Of a DNA stretch of 64,000 bases, positions 1 through 11,394 are shown one piece after another. The position numbers and the translations under genes were made by a program. This DNA is from Kingdonia uniflora. Lineage: Eukaryota; Streptophyta; Magnoliopsida; Ranunculales; Circaeasteraceae. How positions within the stretch are numbered: position 1 is the first letter of the stretch; every line of letters begins with the position of its first letter. The stretch is from assembly GCA_014058105.1 (NCBI GenBank), contig JACGCM010001123.1:372001-436000 (forward strand). Reading direction: 5' to 3'. The notes below the pieces were generated by a model. The model saw only the letters and a program-made list of their open reading frames with translations, ran no database searches and had not been told where the DNA came from.

Positions 1-1135
1 CAAACCCTTGCGGCTCCTGGACCGGATGAAGACCCCTAATATCTGTCTCAATAGTCTCCAGACGTCCCTTAATAGTCCCTAGACGTTCCTCAATAGCGCC
101 CAGCCTGGTCGTCACTGTCTGAAGTATGCTCCCAATACTTTGAAGAGAAAACACCTCCTGAGGCTGTGCAGCTGAGCTAGAAGAACTTATGTGCTCACCT
201 GGAGGAGCAGGCGCAGAAGGTAGTACAGGAGGAAGATGAGAAGCACTCTTGGGACAGTTACTCGCATCATTTTTGTTTTAGTTTTTGTATACTCAGGTTC
301 ATTAGGGAACACTTTATAGCCAGCAGCAGTAAGAATTGCCAGAACAAGTCGAGCAAATGGTAATGAACTCCTAGTCGCCATTTTGGTGCTGGTATCAATC
401 ATCTCCTCAATGATGATATTAGGTAAATTGATCTTAATATCATTCTTGAAGGCATAGAGAAAAATCTTTATCCGTTCAGAGAGTTTATTCTTTTGAGATC
501 GCGGAATGATATTCGTAATAGCTATACTGTGTACGAGGCGAGACTCATCATCTAACATCTTTCGGGAAACAATACCCGATCCAGTGTACAGTCTTTGCTG
601 AGCCGTGATGTCAACAACCATAGTATGTAGCTCAGGAAGAATTGGAACCCCATCCTCTTCAAACTCCCCCTCAAAAGTAGCAGCAGGTCAAGGATAATAC
701 GTTGTTGGCCAAATACATCTCGGAAACACAATGTGCTGAGAGGGACAGAAACCTAAAATAGCGTAGATGCAGTCCCTAGTGACTTTGTACTCGGTGCCAT
801 CAATAGTGACCGAGAAAGTTCTACTAGACAGATTACGGATATGCTCAAGTTACAGCGAAGAATAGAACAATCGAAGAATCCGCGGGTATACTTTTCCAGA
901 ATGAGTAAGAATCTTGGTCCAATTTCTTGCTTTAAACATTACAAGCACCCGTGCATAGCCTTCATTCACTTCCGAAACACTTTTGATGTCGACAACTTGT
1001 TTTTTCACAATTGGCCGATCTTTAAAGCCTTTTTTAGTAGCCCAATATACCGGGTTATCACCAACCCTTTGGCCATCAAGAATACGTGTATTGTCAGAGC
1101 GTGATCTCTTGTTTCCGGCCCGTTACTTAGGTACC
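1..1135 (-). pseudogene. Decayed 'putative plant transposon protein' gene
   Basis: Read on the minus strand, one frame can be followed from ATG at about 1135 down to about 250. It has internal stops just after the start (MVPK then stop), near 855 and near 690. The protein has a basic start, then phrases such as NPVYWATKKGFKDRPIV and GTEYKVTRDCIYAILGF, and an open 144-residue stretch at 187-621. This style matches the plant transposon-associated family (Pfam 'putative plant transposon protein', named from memory). Near 250 the frame shifts: the next frame reads a Pro/Ser-rich linker and then a heptad-like region containing IEERLGTIKGRLETIETDI, a plausible coiled coil, up to the window edge. 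The gene is therefore broken by at least three stops and one frameshift and is truncated by the window. Function unknown; such genes are usually carried by retroelements. Confidence 0.6.
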
Positions 1136-1760
1136 ATTTGAACAAAGATGACAAGTTTTCCGCAAATAAATGCCCAAACAACAATCACAGGTGTATAATC
1201 AACCCAATAACAATCAAGAAATGCACACCTACTGTAACCAATAAACCTCCAACCACACAACCTGCAAGAAACAACACCACCACCTCCCCAAACCTAGCCA
1301 ACACGATTAAGTAGGGGAACCCAATCAAGCACAATCGCAACCCAAAACCTGCAGTATACAATCCAAACTCCAAACTCCAATCCCTAAATTCTTTTCCAAT
1401 TATACTCAGTAATGCACCCAATCAAGCACACACAAAACCACCTGCAAACAGTAAAAATAGAACCCCAAAATCCAGCAATGCAAACAATTCTAACAATCAC
1501 AGAGGTGCAATAATCAACTTAGGGAATTCCTTATACAGTTCTAACCCAATTCGTCCAAAGAAGCATAACAGAGAAAAGACTAGGGAACAATCAACACTTA
1601 GAATAGAACTTACCTAATTGGAACCCAAGCGTCAAATTGAAATTGGAGGAGTAGAGAAGATACCAACATCAACGAATTCCCTTCCAATCGAGAACCAACG
1701 ACAAGCTTAGAATGACAATGGTGGAGTTCAGTTGAGAGAGAGAGAGAGACAAAAAAGAAA
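1136..1760 (-). promoter_or_regulatory. Probable spliced 5' leader of the gene at 1-1135
   Basis: On the minus strand this stretch looks like a plant 5' UTR. It holds a (CT)n run at about 1732-1749, then a leader that ends in a consensus donor (G|GTAAGTTC) near 1612, then AT-rich intron-like sequence up to the ATG at about 1135. The acceptor is not certain. No protein is evident in this interval on either strand. Confidence 0.35.
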
Positions 1761-1821
1761 TCAAACCAAATTTGTTTGTAAACAACCAAACAGATGCAGG
1801 GAAGACAACTAAACCTGTGAC

Positions 1822-1854
1822 TCGTTCGAACGACTAGATAAGTTGTTCGAACGA
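1822..1854. repeat. Pair of TCGTTCGAACGA palindromes
   Basis: TCGTTCGAACGA lies at 1822-1833 and TTGTTCGAACGA at 1843-1854, 21 bp apart. They sit just upstream of the CT-rich leader of the minus-strand gene at 1-1135. The same palindrome recurs several times in the Copia LTR at 8887-9136. Confidence 0.7.
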
Positions 1855-1859
1855 AAAAA

Positions 1860-3056
1860 AAATTTCCAAGAAAATATACTGCAACTTGGAAATGGATGAA
1901 ACAAAGGAAAACTCATCCAAAAGCACTGAGTAGCCACAGACAAACACAGAGAGCAAGAGAAAAGACAAGACTAACAAACACAATCCCCCTCAACATATGC
2001 AATCAATTCTATAAGCACAACGGATACACAATAAAAATATTATTGAGCTATAAACTAAATAATACAAAAGAACTCGGTGTATGTGTGTAGTCCAAAACAA
2101 AGTCCTGACAAGTTGGCATATGAAGAGTACTATATTGGAAATATGATTCAACTTAGGCCTCTCATGATTGGTCACTCAAAGTCACTTAGAATTTACTAGA
2201 TATCACTCTTAGGGAATATGAATATGTGTAAAGAAGTAAAAAATTCATAATCCAAGAAAACGACGTAATTTGACTGAAGATCTCATGGAAGGAATATCAA
2301 TTGTTTTGGTGGTGTCAAGTTAAGTACCATAGATTTTCATTTTATCATCTCCACTAATCCCGATTGCACTAGACTTAGAAACAACTAAAACTTTTAAGGT
2401 TGTAATGAAGGTAAAGGTAGGCAAGTGATGAAATAAGTATTTTGCTGGCATTCTGAGGACAAAAAGAACTTCCACCTCCATTGTTGTTATCAACACACCT
2501 CCTTCCTTTTCTTTTTTTCAAACTTTGTTGTTATTACCTCCGTTGTTGGTATCACCTCCATTGTTGTTATGAACACATCTTCTGGTACTTTTTGAATTTA
2601 CACTTTGTTGTAACAAAGCATTCTCCTAAGCAACACTCATACGCACATCACCCTTCAGATTGTATCACTTCCAATCCTCAGAACAAAAGGTTTAAACAAG
2701 AATTTGGCGAATACAAAGAAATGACTTATTTTAGGCTCAACGGGTAGCAAGTGAATTAACGAATTGGGTTAGATGCTAAAAGGTCAAACAGGAGCAAATA
2801 AAAATGCCTAAAATCATGTCCTAAGACTTGTACAATATCTCGTTTTGCCTCGAATCAAGTATAGAAAATGTTATAGTATTTTAACTTGAATCAGATATCA
2901 CCACCAACAATTGACTAATGCATAAAATAATGAGATCAGAAACAAAAAGAGATTTTGCAGGAAAGAATTTATTTAATAACACTCAACTCTAGAACAAAAG
3001 GTTAGATCCTCACATAATATTAGGTAACGAAGTCTCTTCATTGATTTTCAAGATTT
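1860..3056. other. Non-coding interval between decayed gene and Copia element
   Basis: AT-rich sequence with no convincing gene. Around 2470-2575 it contains an imperfect repeat of ACCTCC(A/G)TTGTTG(T/G)TAT. The 3' LTR of the minus-strand Copia element should lie in this direction. I could not find a copy of the sequence that begins the LTR at 8291, so the 3' LTR is missing, too diverged, or outside the window. Confidence 0.4.
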
Positions 3057-3288
3057 CTACTTATGCCTAGAGTCAGGGAAAGTTGTACCTCGTGACGAAT
3101 AAGTGATACCAAGTAACTCAAGCATTAAATAAATATAAAACACATAAATAATTTCCATACATGCATATGCAAAGCGACGATAGGCTAAGTGCAAAACAGG
3201 GGAGATAGTCAGTAAGAGTAAAAGACACGACACATACCTAGCAATGTCCACAAGAAAGCGACACCACAAACAAAAAGACCTGAGAGAT

Positions 3289-4040
3289 TTAGGAAATGAA
3301 ACAAACACCAATAGCGCATCGAAGATTTTCAAACCGAATAACATCCAAAGGTTTGGTGATGAGATCGACAAGTTGGTTCTCCATATAAACATACTCCACA
3401 ATTATAATCTTCTGCTCAACAAGGTCTCGAATGAAGTAAAATCGGATGTAAATGTGCTTGGTCCGCGAATGTTGTTCAGGATTCTTGGAAATGTTGATTG
3501 TACTTGTATTATCACAATAAAGTGACATTACTACCTGACTCAGCCTGCAATCATGTAACATTTGCTTCATCCAGACTAGTTGAGTAATACAACTTCCCGC
3601 AGCAATATACTTTGCCTCAGCAATAGACTGTGAAATGCAATTTTATTTCTTACTTTACCATGCAACGAGATTTTTCCCAATGTAGTAACATCCCCTTGAA
3701 GTACTCTTCCTTTTATCAGAATTTCTGGCCCAATCAGTATCTGAGTATCTAATAATTTCAGATGTAGTATCTCGAGTATACCACAATCCAGACTCACAAC
3801 CCCCATACACATATCGAATAATCTGTTTAACAGCGTAAAAGTGGGACTCCTTAGGACGTGCCTGATAACGTGCACATATGCAATCACTGAACACAATGTC
3901 TGGAAGACTAGATGTAAGATACAACAAGCTTTCTATCATACTCCAATATATGTTTTGATCCACATTAATACCTGCAGAGTCTTTACTCAAATTTGTGGTA
4001 GTGCTCATTGGTGTCCAGGCATGCTTTGTGGAATCAAGAC
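3289..4040 (-). pseudogene. Copia RNase H domain
   Basis: Minus-strand translations at 3655-4008 and 3289-3570 give consecutive RNase H blocks. The first block has IYWSMIESLLYLTSSLPDI, then SDTDWARNSDKRKSTSR and YYIGKNLVAW, the usual Copia RNase H signature. The second block has YCDNTSTINISKNPEQHSRTKHI and the terminal phrase LITKPLDVIRFENLR, which marks the end of Copia pol. The two blocks are in different frames with disrupted sequence near 3600, so at least one frameshift separates them. Sequence beyond 3289 on the minus strand keeps a weak open frame to 3057 but is probably untranslated trailer. Confidence 0.8.
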
Positions 4041-4189
4041 TAAACTTTTTGACAATATCCTTAGCATATTTAGATTGAGAAACAAAGATGCCATCCTCCC
4101 GTTGCTTGATTTGAAGACCTAAGAAGTAGGTAAATTCTCCAATATGCTTATCTCAAACTCTCTTCCCATTAACTCGCCGAATTCTTTGA

Positions 4190-4850
4190 CATGAGAGTAT
4201 GAAATAGATCCAAAAACAATATCATCCATATAAACCTGAGCAATAAGAATGTCATCTCCTTCCTACAGAATAAACAATGTCTTATCAACTCCCCCTCGAA
4301 TGAACCCCTTTCCAAGTAGAAAGTTTGAAAATCTATCATACCATGCTCGAGGAGCTTGTTTTAGGCCATAAAGTACTTTCGTCAAACGATAAACATACTT
4401 CGGGTGATGAGGATCTTCAAACCTCTTTGGTTGAGCCACATACACTTCTTCCTCAAGTATCCCATTCAAGAACATACTTTTCACATCCATCTGATAAAGC
4501 TTAATTTTTTTGTGACAAGTAAAAGCCAAAAGCATCCGAATAGATTCAAGTCTAGCTGTGGGAGCAAAAGTTTCTTCTACATCGACCCCTTTTATTTGAT
4601 TGTATCCCTGAGCTACCAACCTTGCTTTATTTTGGACTATATCACCGTTCTCATCAAACTTGTTCTTGTAAATCCACTTAGTGCCAATGATATTAGTATT
4701 TTCCGGTCGTGATACTAAATCCCACACATCGTGTCTCTTGAATTCATTGAGCTCATCTTGCATGACGTTAATCCAATATTCATCAGATAAGGCATCTTTC
4801 ATGTTGGTTGGTTCCATGATGGACACATAATGCACACTCTCCAATGTTTC
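4190..4850 (-). pseudogene. Copia reverse transcriptase
   Basis: A 193-residue open stretch (4263-4844, minus) carries the Copia RT start ([15 protein letters not shown], then [16 protein letters not shown]), [41 protein letters not shown] and [18 protein letters not shown] stop at about 4263-4265 then breaks the frame. The same frame continues past it to the intact catalytic motif YMDD at 4221-4232. The polymerase motif survives but lies behind a nonsense codon. This is standard Copia RT content, and the assignment is firm. Confidence 0.9.
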
Positions 4851-5027
4851 ATATAACGTGGAGGAATGATACCATGCACACCTAGCGGACTCATGAAGTG
4901 TAGGACAATCATAATCATCAAGGTATTTAGGAGCACCACAATTCTGAGAAGGATTAGTACGGACAGTAGCAGTTGGTGCTAAAATTTCTTCAAAAGATGT
5001 TGTAGGAGCTTCAGCGTGAGGTTCTTC

Positions 5028-5800
5028 TTAAAAATCTTGTGTCACAATAGATGAGGTTGGCCGGGAATCTTCTTGAACATTGCCCTCTCCATCATCTGTC
5101 TGTCCAAGAAATGTCGTGTCGTCAACGACCACATTAATCGACTCCATGACCATTTCGGTTTTCAAGTTGTAAACACGATAAGCCCTACTATTTGTGGCAT
5201 ATCCAAGTAAAATACCTTCATCTCTTCGGGCATCAAATTTTCCAATTCTCTTCCGATCACAAGTGACATAACACTTACTTCCAAACACACGAATGTATTT
5301 TACGTTCGACTTTTTTCCAAACCAGAGTTCATACGGCGTGTTAAGTGTAAGAGGGCGTAGATAAACTCTATTGATAATGCGACATGAGGTATGAATAGCT
5401 TCCCCCCAAAAGTGATTAGGAACATTCTTTCCATGAAGTAATAACCGCCCTATTTCCTGTAGAACTCGGTTCTTACATTCAGTTACTCCGCTTTTTTGTG
5501 GTGTGATTGGTGCTAAAAATTCATGTTTGATCATATTCACTTTACAGTACTCAATCACATCACTGTCCTTGAACTCTCCTCCACGATCACTTTGAATTCT
5601 GTCAATAGAACAATCTTTTTTATTCCGTATTCGCAGGGATATAGCATGAAATTCTTTAAATGTATCCGACATCTGCTTTAATAGTGCGATCCTGGTGAAT
5701 CATGAAAAATCATTAACCATAACCAAAATGCACTTCTTTCAACCCAAAGTACTTACTCTCATAGGACCCATCAAGTCCATATGAATTAACTCTAGAACTC
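5028..5800 (-). pseudogene. Copia integrase core
   Basis: The integrase starts at the end of the protease-integrase reading frame with LIHMDLMGPMRVSTLG (first catalytic Asp region). After a break near 5740-5670 it resumes in the open stretch 5028-5672. That stretch has IQSDRGGEF (second Asp) and GVTECKNRVLQEIGR (catalytic Glu; the usual Arg after Glu is Cys here). It ends with the Copia C-terminal phrases TPYELWFGKKSNVKYIRVFG and DEGILLGYATNSRAYRVYN. The D,D,E residues are present, but a gap in frame separates the first from the others, so the enzyme is not intact. Confidence 0.85.
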
Positions 5801-6446
5801 GCGTAGTGGTAATGTTGGCAGACTTTTTGTGTGCACTCTTGGTTTGCTTTCCAATTTGACATGGTCCACACACTGCATCGGTTAGCTTGCTAAGTTTTGG
5901 AACCCCTCGAACTATTTCCTTACTTGTAGTCTTCGCCAGATCGCTGAAGTTCACATATCCTAGCCGATGGTGCCAAAGTTCCACATCGCTTATCCTAGTA
6001 ACTTTACATGATATCTCATTTTGTGATACAACATAGCAGTTGTCTGAAGTTCTATCAACAGTCACAATGCATTTCCCGATATTATTAAAGATACTACAAG
6101 TTTTCTTATCAAATGTTACTGTGTTGTCCGCATCATATACGTGACTCGCACTCAGAAGATTTGCAGTGAGTCCTTTGACGTAGAGTACATTATAAATTGT
6201 CGGGCACCCAATTCCCTCTACACTCCCTTTTCCCATAATCTTTCCAAGCATTCCTCCTCCAAAAATAGCATCACCTCCTTTAATATCTGTGACATTATTC
6301 AGACATCTGGCATCCCCTGTCATGTATCGAGAGCATCCACTATCTACATACCAATGTGTTGAATTAAATGCATTTAGAGCTATCACTATAACATTGGACC
6401 AGAATTGTGGTAAAATGCCCTTCTTCTGAACCCAAACAGATCTCAC
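5739..6446 (-). pseudogene. Copia protease and GAG-pre-integrase domains
   Basis: A 235-residue minus-strand stretch. It starts with THWYVDSGCSRYMTGD, the Copia aspartic protease active-site region (DSG in place of DTG, normal for this class). It then has LYVKGLTANLLSASHVYD, and the integrase zinc-binding HHCC region seen as LWHHRLGYVNFSDL followed by CGPCQIGK. It runs directly into the first part of the integrase core. Cleavage of the polyprotein would be the protease role; the zinc-binding part belongs to integrase. Open across its whole length, one of the better preserved blocks of this element. Confidence 0.88.
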
Positions 6447-6539
6447 TTTTTTTCATTCTTCTATCTCTTGATTCATATTCCTGAAACCATTAACGGGATT
6501 TTGGACAAAAAAAGAGTTAGCAAATGATTGGGCATATGA

Positions 6540-8217
6540 TTAATGGGGTTTTCCTCTTTCCAAATGTAGATTATTCATACCACGAAATTGAGGAACATAT
6601 CTACAATAGGGAGAAAGATGACCCTTTCGACAACAAGCCTCACAATAAAATACATGAAAGATAAAAGGTTGTTTAGTCGGCCTATGAGGAACATTAGTAA
6701 TACTTTGTTTGGGAAAAGACGGCACTGGAGTAGCTTTGACAAACTTCCTGATTTGAGGTGTAAACTTAGCATTTTGTTCATCAAATCCAAGTCCCCGTTT
6801 GTCAGTACCATTTTTATTCATACTTAGTATTTTGTCAATATTCTTTGCTCTATGGAGAAAAACCTCAAGTTTAAGCTTAGTGAAAGTCAATTCAAGTTTA
6901 AGCTTCTCAAGTTTAGTTTCAGTCAATATTAATTTCTTCACAGCAGTATGTTTTTCTTTTTCACACATCAAATTTGATAATAAGAACATCTTTCTCATTC
7001 TTAAGATTCTCAAGCTGAGAAATAAGTTGAGAATACAATTCTTCAATCTTAGGTTCATCACTATTATTACTTTCATAATCACTCTGATCTTCAGCAAAGT
7101 TTTCTAGTTCAAAAGGGTCAGAATAATTATTACTAGAGTTTATTATACTAGGAAATGAACAATAGTTACCATTTTCATATTCTTGGGGATGATCATCAAA
7201 TTCATCATTATCATCATCCCAAGTTACTTTAATATTCATGGCCTTTTGGTTACTATTAGAACTCTTAGTGGGGCAGCTGTGAGCATAGTGACCATACTTG
7301 TGACATCTATAGCATTCAACCTTATTAAGATCTTGATCAGAGTCGTTGTGAGAACGAGTACTTGTGCTAGTTTGTTTGCCATAAGACTTAACATGGTCAT
7401 GAGGACGGGACTTGTAATTCACATTTTGTCATTATTTCTCAAACTGCCTCTTTTTTAAAAGTTTTCTAAATTGTTGGCTTATAAGAGAAATCTGAGAGTC
7501 AAAGTCAAGTTTCTCATCATTGTCAAAGATACAGTAGTTGTCAATATCTCTGGTTCCCTGAGAAAACGAAGAGTTGGAGGAAGACTTCAATGCCACACTC
7601 TTATTCTTCTTAGGGTTTTCTATTTCTATTTCAATTTCAAACGTACGTAATTTTCTAGCAAGTGTGCCAGGTTTCATGGTTTTAAGATTGTGCGCTTCCT
7701 CTATAGCATCACGTCTAGATCTAAAACTCTTAGGAAGAGATCTTAGAATTTTACATACTATTTGAGCATCGGTGTATCCAGCTCCTAAAGACGAACTATT
7801 GTTGACAATGTCACTAAGTCTGGCATAAAACTCACTAAATGACTCATCCTCACTCATCCTTATGTTTTCAAATTGAGATGTGAGTATTTGCAGTTTACTT
7901 TCTTTAATAGTATCACCACATTCGTGAGTGCACATCAAGATATCCCAAGCTTCTTTTGAAGTGGTACATGCGGATATGTGCATATGCTCACTTTGGTTCA
8001 ACCTATTAAAGATAGCATTAAGACCTTTAGAATTATACCTAGATATTTTTTTTCCTTGGTCCATTGATTTCTAGGTTTAGGAACTTCTACAACAATTGCT
8101 GGTTCACCCCGCATAACAGTCGGGGGCACCCATCAATCTTCAATGGAAATCTAGACATCTTCTCCCATGGATTGCAAGAAGGCAATCATTCGAACCTTCT
8201 AGTATCGGAATTCATTA
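6540..8217 (-). pseudogene. Copia gag with two CCHC zinc knuckles
   Basis: Gag can be followed on the minus strand from about 8217, where a frame with two or three stops reads MIAFLQSMGEDV and VPPTVMRGEPAIVV. A frameshift in the A-rich run near 8045-8060 leads into the long open stretch 7432-8064 (KEAWDILMCTHECGDTIKES, LRSLPKSFRSRRDAIEEA). A double stop (TAA TGA) follows at about 7432, and the same frame then continues with the first zinc knuckle CYRCHKYGHYAHSC near 7275-7316. A further frameshift joins a charged, coiled-coil-like stretch to a second knuckle, CEACCRKGHLSPYC, near 6605-6650. Gag would form the particle and bind the RNA. Two knuckles support a SIRE-like assignment. Confidence 0.8.
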
Positions 8218-8277
8218 AATTAAGCAAGCATGTAAACAGGATCACCGCTAAGGATATAAAGCCTACAACCAATTCTA

Positions 8278-8288
8278 CTCTGATACCA
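8278..8288 (-). other. Copia primer-binding site
   Basis: The minus strand reads TGGTATCAGAG, matching the 3' end of initiator methionine tRNA as used by most plant Copia elements. It lies two bases inside the LTR edge at 8291, so it fixes the inner end of the 5' LTR. Confidence 0.85.
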
Positions 8289-8588
8289 ATTGAAATTGTA
8301 TGTGCTCGTATTTAATGTATTTCGATAAATTAGGTCAGAACTATTCTAATCAATCAATGATCTAGGATTAAACATAAACAATCAAAAGTAAATACAAGGA
8401 ATTAAGAGACACATGCAATTGTTCACCCTGTGGAAACTCCTTATACGGGAGAAAAACTACAGGTCGTTGTTGATAAAATCGACAACTAAATATCCACTTA
8501 TCAGAAATAGTTTAATCTAAATTACACTTATAGACTTGATAACCTAGTCTCAAGATTATCTCTCTTCTGATTAAAGCTTCACACCCAA

Positions 8589-8690
8589 TCTTCTTTTGTT
8601 CTCGCAACAACCCTTCTTGATCTCTCAGCAAGAATTTTCTTCTATTCTCGCAACAACCCTTCTTAATCTTACACCAAGAATCATTTTCAA
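8589..8690. repeat. Tandem duplication inside the Copia LTR, about 46-bp period
   Basis: The phrase TTCTCGCAACAACCCTTCTT occurs twice, with its CTCG core at 8601 and 8647. It is followed both times by a related AT(C)T(T)..CAAGAAT tail. The duplication lies in the transcribed part of the LTR on the minus strand. Confidence 0.7.
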
Positions 8691-8991
8691 CAATATGTAG
8701 GAAGTATTGTAAAACTAACTCAACATCAATATCAGGATTTGAAGATGCTTGATTGATCTTGAATTCACACTCTTTGATAAAGAAGTTTTGAGCTTTTTGA
8801 AAAAATAAAGGTTTTTCAAAAACAAAAGACTACGAGAGAAAAAGAAACTGAGTTTGCTTAAATAGTAACTCAATTTATCTCGAGAGTCGTTCGAACGAGA
8901 CCTAATGTCGCTCGAACAACTTATGTCTAATTTGGTTTAAAACCCTAGAAGGTTGACAGTAATTCGAATGATAAGAAGTCTCGTTCGAATG

Positions 8992-9137
8992 ACAATTGTC
9001 TATGGGCCAAATTTTTTAGGGACATATCAACTCGTTCGAATGACTTGAAAACTCGTTCGAACGAAAATTGCCTATGGGACAAATTTTCAGGGGACATTTC
9101 AACTCGTTCGAACGACTTGAAAACTCATTCGAACGAC
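8992..9137. repeat. Two 73-bp tandem units with TTCGAA palindromes
   Basis: Units 8992-9064 and 9065-9137 are about 90 percent alike by eye. Each contains CTATGGG(C/A)CAAATTTT and two 12-bp sites of the form TC(G/A)TTCGAA(C/T)GA. Together with single sites at 8887-8898, 8908-8919 and 8981-8992 this makes a dense cluster upstream of the LTR TATA-like box. Confidence 0.8.
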
Positions 9138-9139
9138 AA

Positions 9140-9939
9140 TTAAATAAAAGCTCATTCCTTTATCAGTGAGTTCTACTTTCCTTCTGTCTAGTGATCTCCA
9201 TTTTGTCAGTATCATCGACTGAAATAACCACGAGACTCCACAAACACGAAATGGAACAAATAAAACCTTTAAGTTATTATGCATACTTATAAGTTCTTTT
9301 AACTCTGCTACAACACACTCGTCTTCTAAACTACTATAAAACCCTATTGGCCTAAGCCCAAGAGTGCCTATTGGAAAGGGAGAATGTAGTGTAAAAGAGT
9401 GAAACACGTGTATGCTCGACTATTTTTTTCTTTTTGGTAGGGGGGGGGGGGTTCACGGTGGTAAACCTTGAATGTTATTCAGAAATTCGACAGCAATAGT
9501 CCCCCGGACGAGGAAAGTGATCACAAAAATGGCTAACCAATAGAGGATTAATCAAGTAAACTCATTATGACCTATTTAAAAGGCTAATTTATGGCATTGG
9601 CTTTCACTTTCGAAGATACTCTATAACTGTAGCCTTTTAAACACCGTCTTCTATCTTTCTTCTGATTAAAAAACACGCTCGACTACTACTGTTGCAGATG
9701 TTCCCTTTGTTTAAAGAGCATATGTTCCTCTCATTGTCCTAGAGTAAATATACTCCTGATCATTCTAGGCATCTTCCTAAACTACTAGCTATCATTCTAA
9801 GCGTCTTCTTACTCTTTTCTTTAGACAAATCCAAAAGAAAACAAGCTCTAATAAATAATAGCCCTATTGTGGCTACCTTTTCGCCAAACTTGCCTTTGGC
9901 GTTGAGCTCAACCATGCCCCTAAACTATGCTACCTATAT
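9140..9939. other. Unassigned interval with a poly-G run
   Basis: No recognisable gene. A 102-residue minus-strand open frame at 9099-9407 has no family resemblance and overlaps the LTR edge. A run of 12 G lies at 9440-9451. Confidence 0.4.
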
Positions 9940-10538
9940 ATGCTAGCTCACAGTTTAGGATCTTATCTAAATAACTTCCGTCTACTTAAAGCCAAAGATC
10001 TGGCTACCTTCACTAACCGATCTTTGGTGGTGTCGTATCAAGTTTGGTTGTTTCGGTTACTGAAGAAGAAGAGTTTGGTTATTGTGATGATCGAAAGATG
10101 CAGAGAAGAGCTCATCATCTCTCTCCGATCTAATCATCTCATGATCATAAAAAGTTACATCTCTCAAACCCCTAAGATCGGCCATGACCTAAACCAAGCT
10201 TTCCCATCAACAAATCATCAAAATAACATCGTTTCTAAATTTATTGCTAATCACATCAATGAAAGCCACAACCCTACTGCATCATCTGCTTTGATATCAG
10301 CTTTGGAACTACTTTGGAGAAGGGCCTAAAATTTTTTATGTCACCTGGCCTTTGAACAAGATGCTTCAAGACTAGAAGAGTAGTTCAAAGCTGAAAGAGA
10401 TTTTTGAGCTAAATTGAAGGTTGATCTCAAATGCCTTGGTTTGAAAATGTGCAACTCTTGTATGGATTCAAAAATAATGGCAAAACTTAAGGAGATTGCT
10501 CTGTCTGTAGCAAATGCAACCAAGTTAAAGCATAAGGT
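9940..10538 (+). pseudogene. Decayed coding-like stretch, family unknown
   Basis: A 129-residue open frame (9940-10329) ends with SALISALELLWRRA. About 20 codons on, another frame reads FEQDASRLEE, stop, FKAERDF, stop, AKLKVDLKCLGLKMCNSC and then KIMAKLKEIALSVANATK up to about 10535. The heptad-like, Lys/Glu/Leu-rich second part resembles a broken coiled coil. It could be chance. I do not recognise a family. Confidence 0.2.
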
Positions 10539-10583
10539 TGCCGAACCCCGTTATCAACTAATGCCGAACCCCGTTATCAACTA
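10539..10583. repeat. Exact 22-bp duplication, 23-bp period
   Basis: A 22-base word starting TGCCGAACCCC and ending TTATCAACTA occurs at 10539-10560 and again at 10562-10583. It directly follows the decayed coding-like stretch. Confidence 0.85.
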
Positions 10584-11394
10584 AACCAGCAAAGCAAAAT
10601 AACCCTTTGCTAAATGTTAAGAAAACCAAAAGGCACTAATCAAAAAGACCCATTGATAAAAAGACAAATTATAAATATAGATACAATTAAGAATCACAGT
10701 GCAAAAGATTACTCGATCAATTTGAAACTGTCTCAATGCTCTTTCCTCCTTAAGTAACATTGCATAAACTAAAAATTGCATAAACTCTTAAATAACAAAT
10801 TGTTCCATAAAATACAAATCAATATTTCCAAACGGAATAAACTGCTTAATTTCAGCAATCCCAATACATCTTAGAAATAATAAGCACCAAGAATAGTGGG
10901 GAATTAAGGTTCACATCCATATATGGAAATGTGGACGAATCTAAACCAAATCAAAACCCCTTTCATCATTGCTAATCTACAGAAGTATAACTACTAATTT
11001 AGCAAAAAAATTAAACAAATTCTTTGATTAGCAAAATCAAAATTGAAGAATTTCTTACCTGCTTCAATGGCTAATCATTTGCAAATTAGGGTTGTATATT
11101 CCTCAATAAAAACCATGAAGGAGTAGTTGTGTGGCTTTGAAGAAGGATTTCATCGTAAGTTACGGTTGGATTTTTCTTTACAAAAGTTTTTACTTCGGCG
11201 ACGGAGATTTTCTTCGACTAGAGATTCACCATTGTAAAACTTCCTCTTAATTTCTAAATTTGTGCCTCCAAAATCTCCTCTCTCGTACTGGGATGATTCT
11301 CATCATGTTGCCACAATGTTCTCACTTTCAATTATACCCAAAGTTCTACATCCTGTGATTTCTCTCGCATTTCTCTCAAATTTTATAATTAGAT
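10584..11394. other. Unassigned AT-rich interval
   Basis: No gene or clear repeat found on either strand. On the minus strand 11100-11330 has a UTR-like look but no supporting coding exon. Confidence 0.3.

Larger units (their letters stand above)
3060..9139 (-). mobile_element. Ty1/Copia LTR retrotransposon, SIRE/Maximus-like, decayed
   Basis: The minus strand reads in the Copia order: 5' LTR, PBS, gag with two zinc knuckles, protease, integrase, RT, RNase H. The order protease-integrase-RT is diagnostic of Copia. The second zinc knuckle and the style of the gag suggest the SIRE/Maximus lineage; that part is inference. The right boundary (start of the 5' LTR on the minus strand) is placed near 9139 only because repeat content stops there. 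The left boundary is arbitrary because no 3' LTR was found. Stops and frameshifts occur in every domain, so the copy is dead. Confidence 0.85.
8291..9139 (-). repeat. Copia 5' LTR (outer end approximate)
   Basis: The inner end is fixed by the PBS (plus strand begins TGAAATTGTATG). A TATA-like TATTTAAG on the minus strand lies at about 8857-8864, followed by CT-rich sequence. Upstream of the TATA-like box come repeated TTCGAA palindromes. The outer end is set at CGACA near 9138, just past the last repeat. It is not confirmed because no second LTR was found for comparison. Confidence 0.55.

Noticed and set aside
1822..3056. 3' LTR of the Copia element, suggested by TTCGAACGA words at 1822-1854
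   Set aside because: Outside the palindromes the sequence does not align with 8291-9139, and the gene at 1-1135 follows directly.
9099..9407. 102-residue minus-strand ORF
   Set aside because: Overlaps the LTR repeat and has no family resemblance.
9440..9451. Poly-G run as a possible G-quadruplex regulator
   Set aside because: An isolated homopolymer with no gene to regulate; may be slippage or a sequencing artefact.
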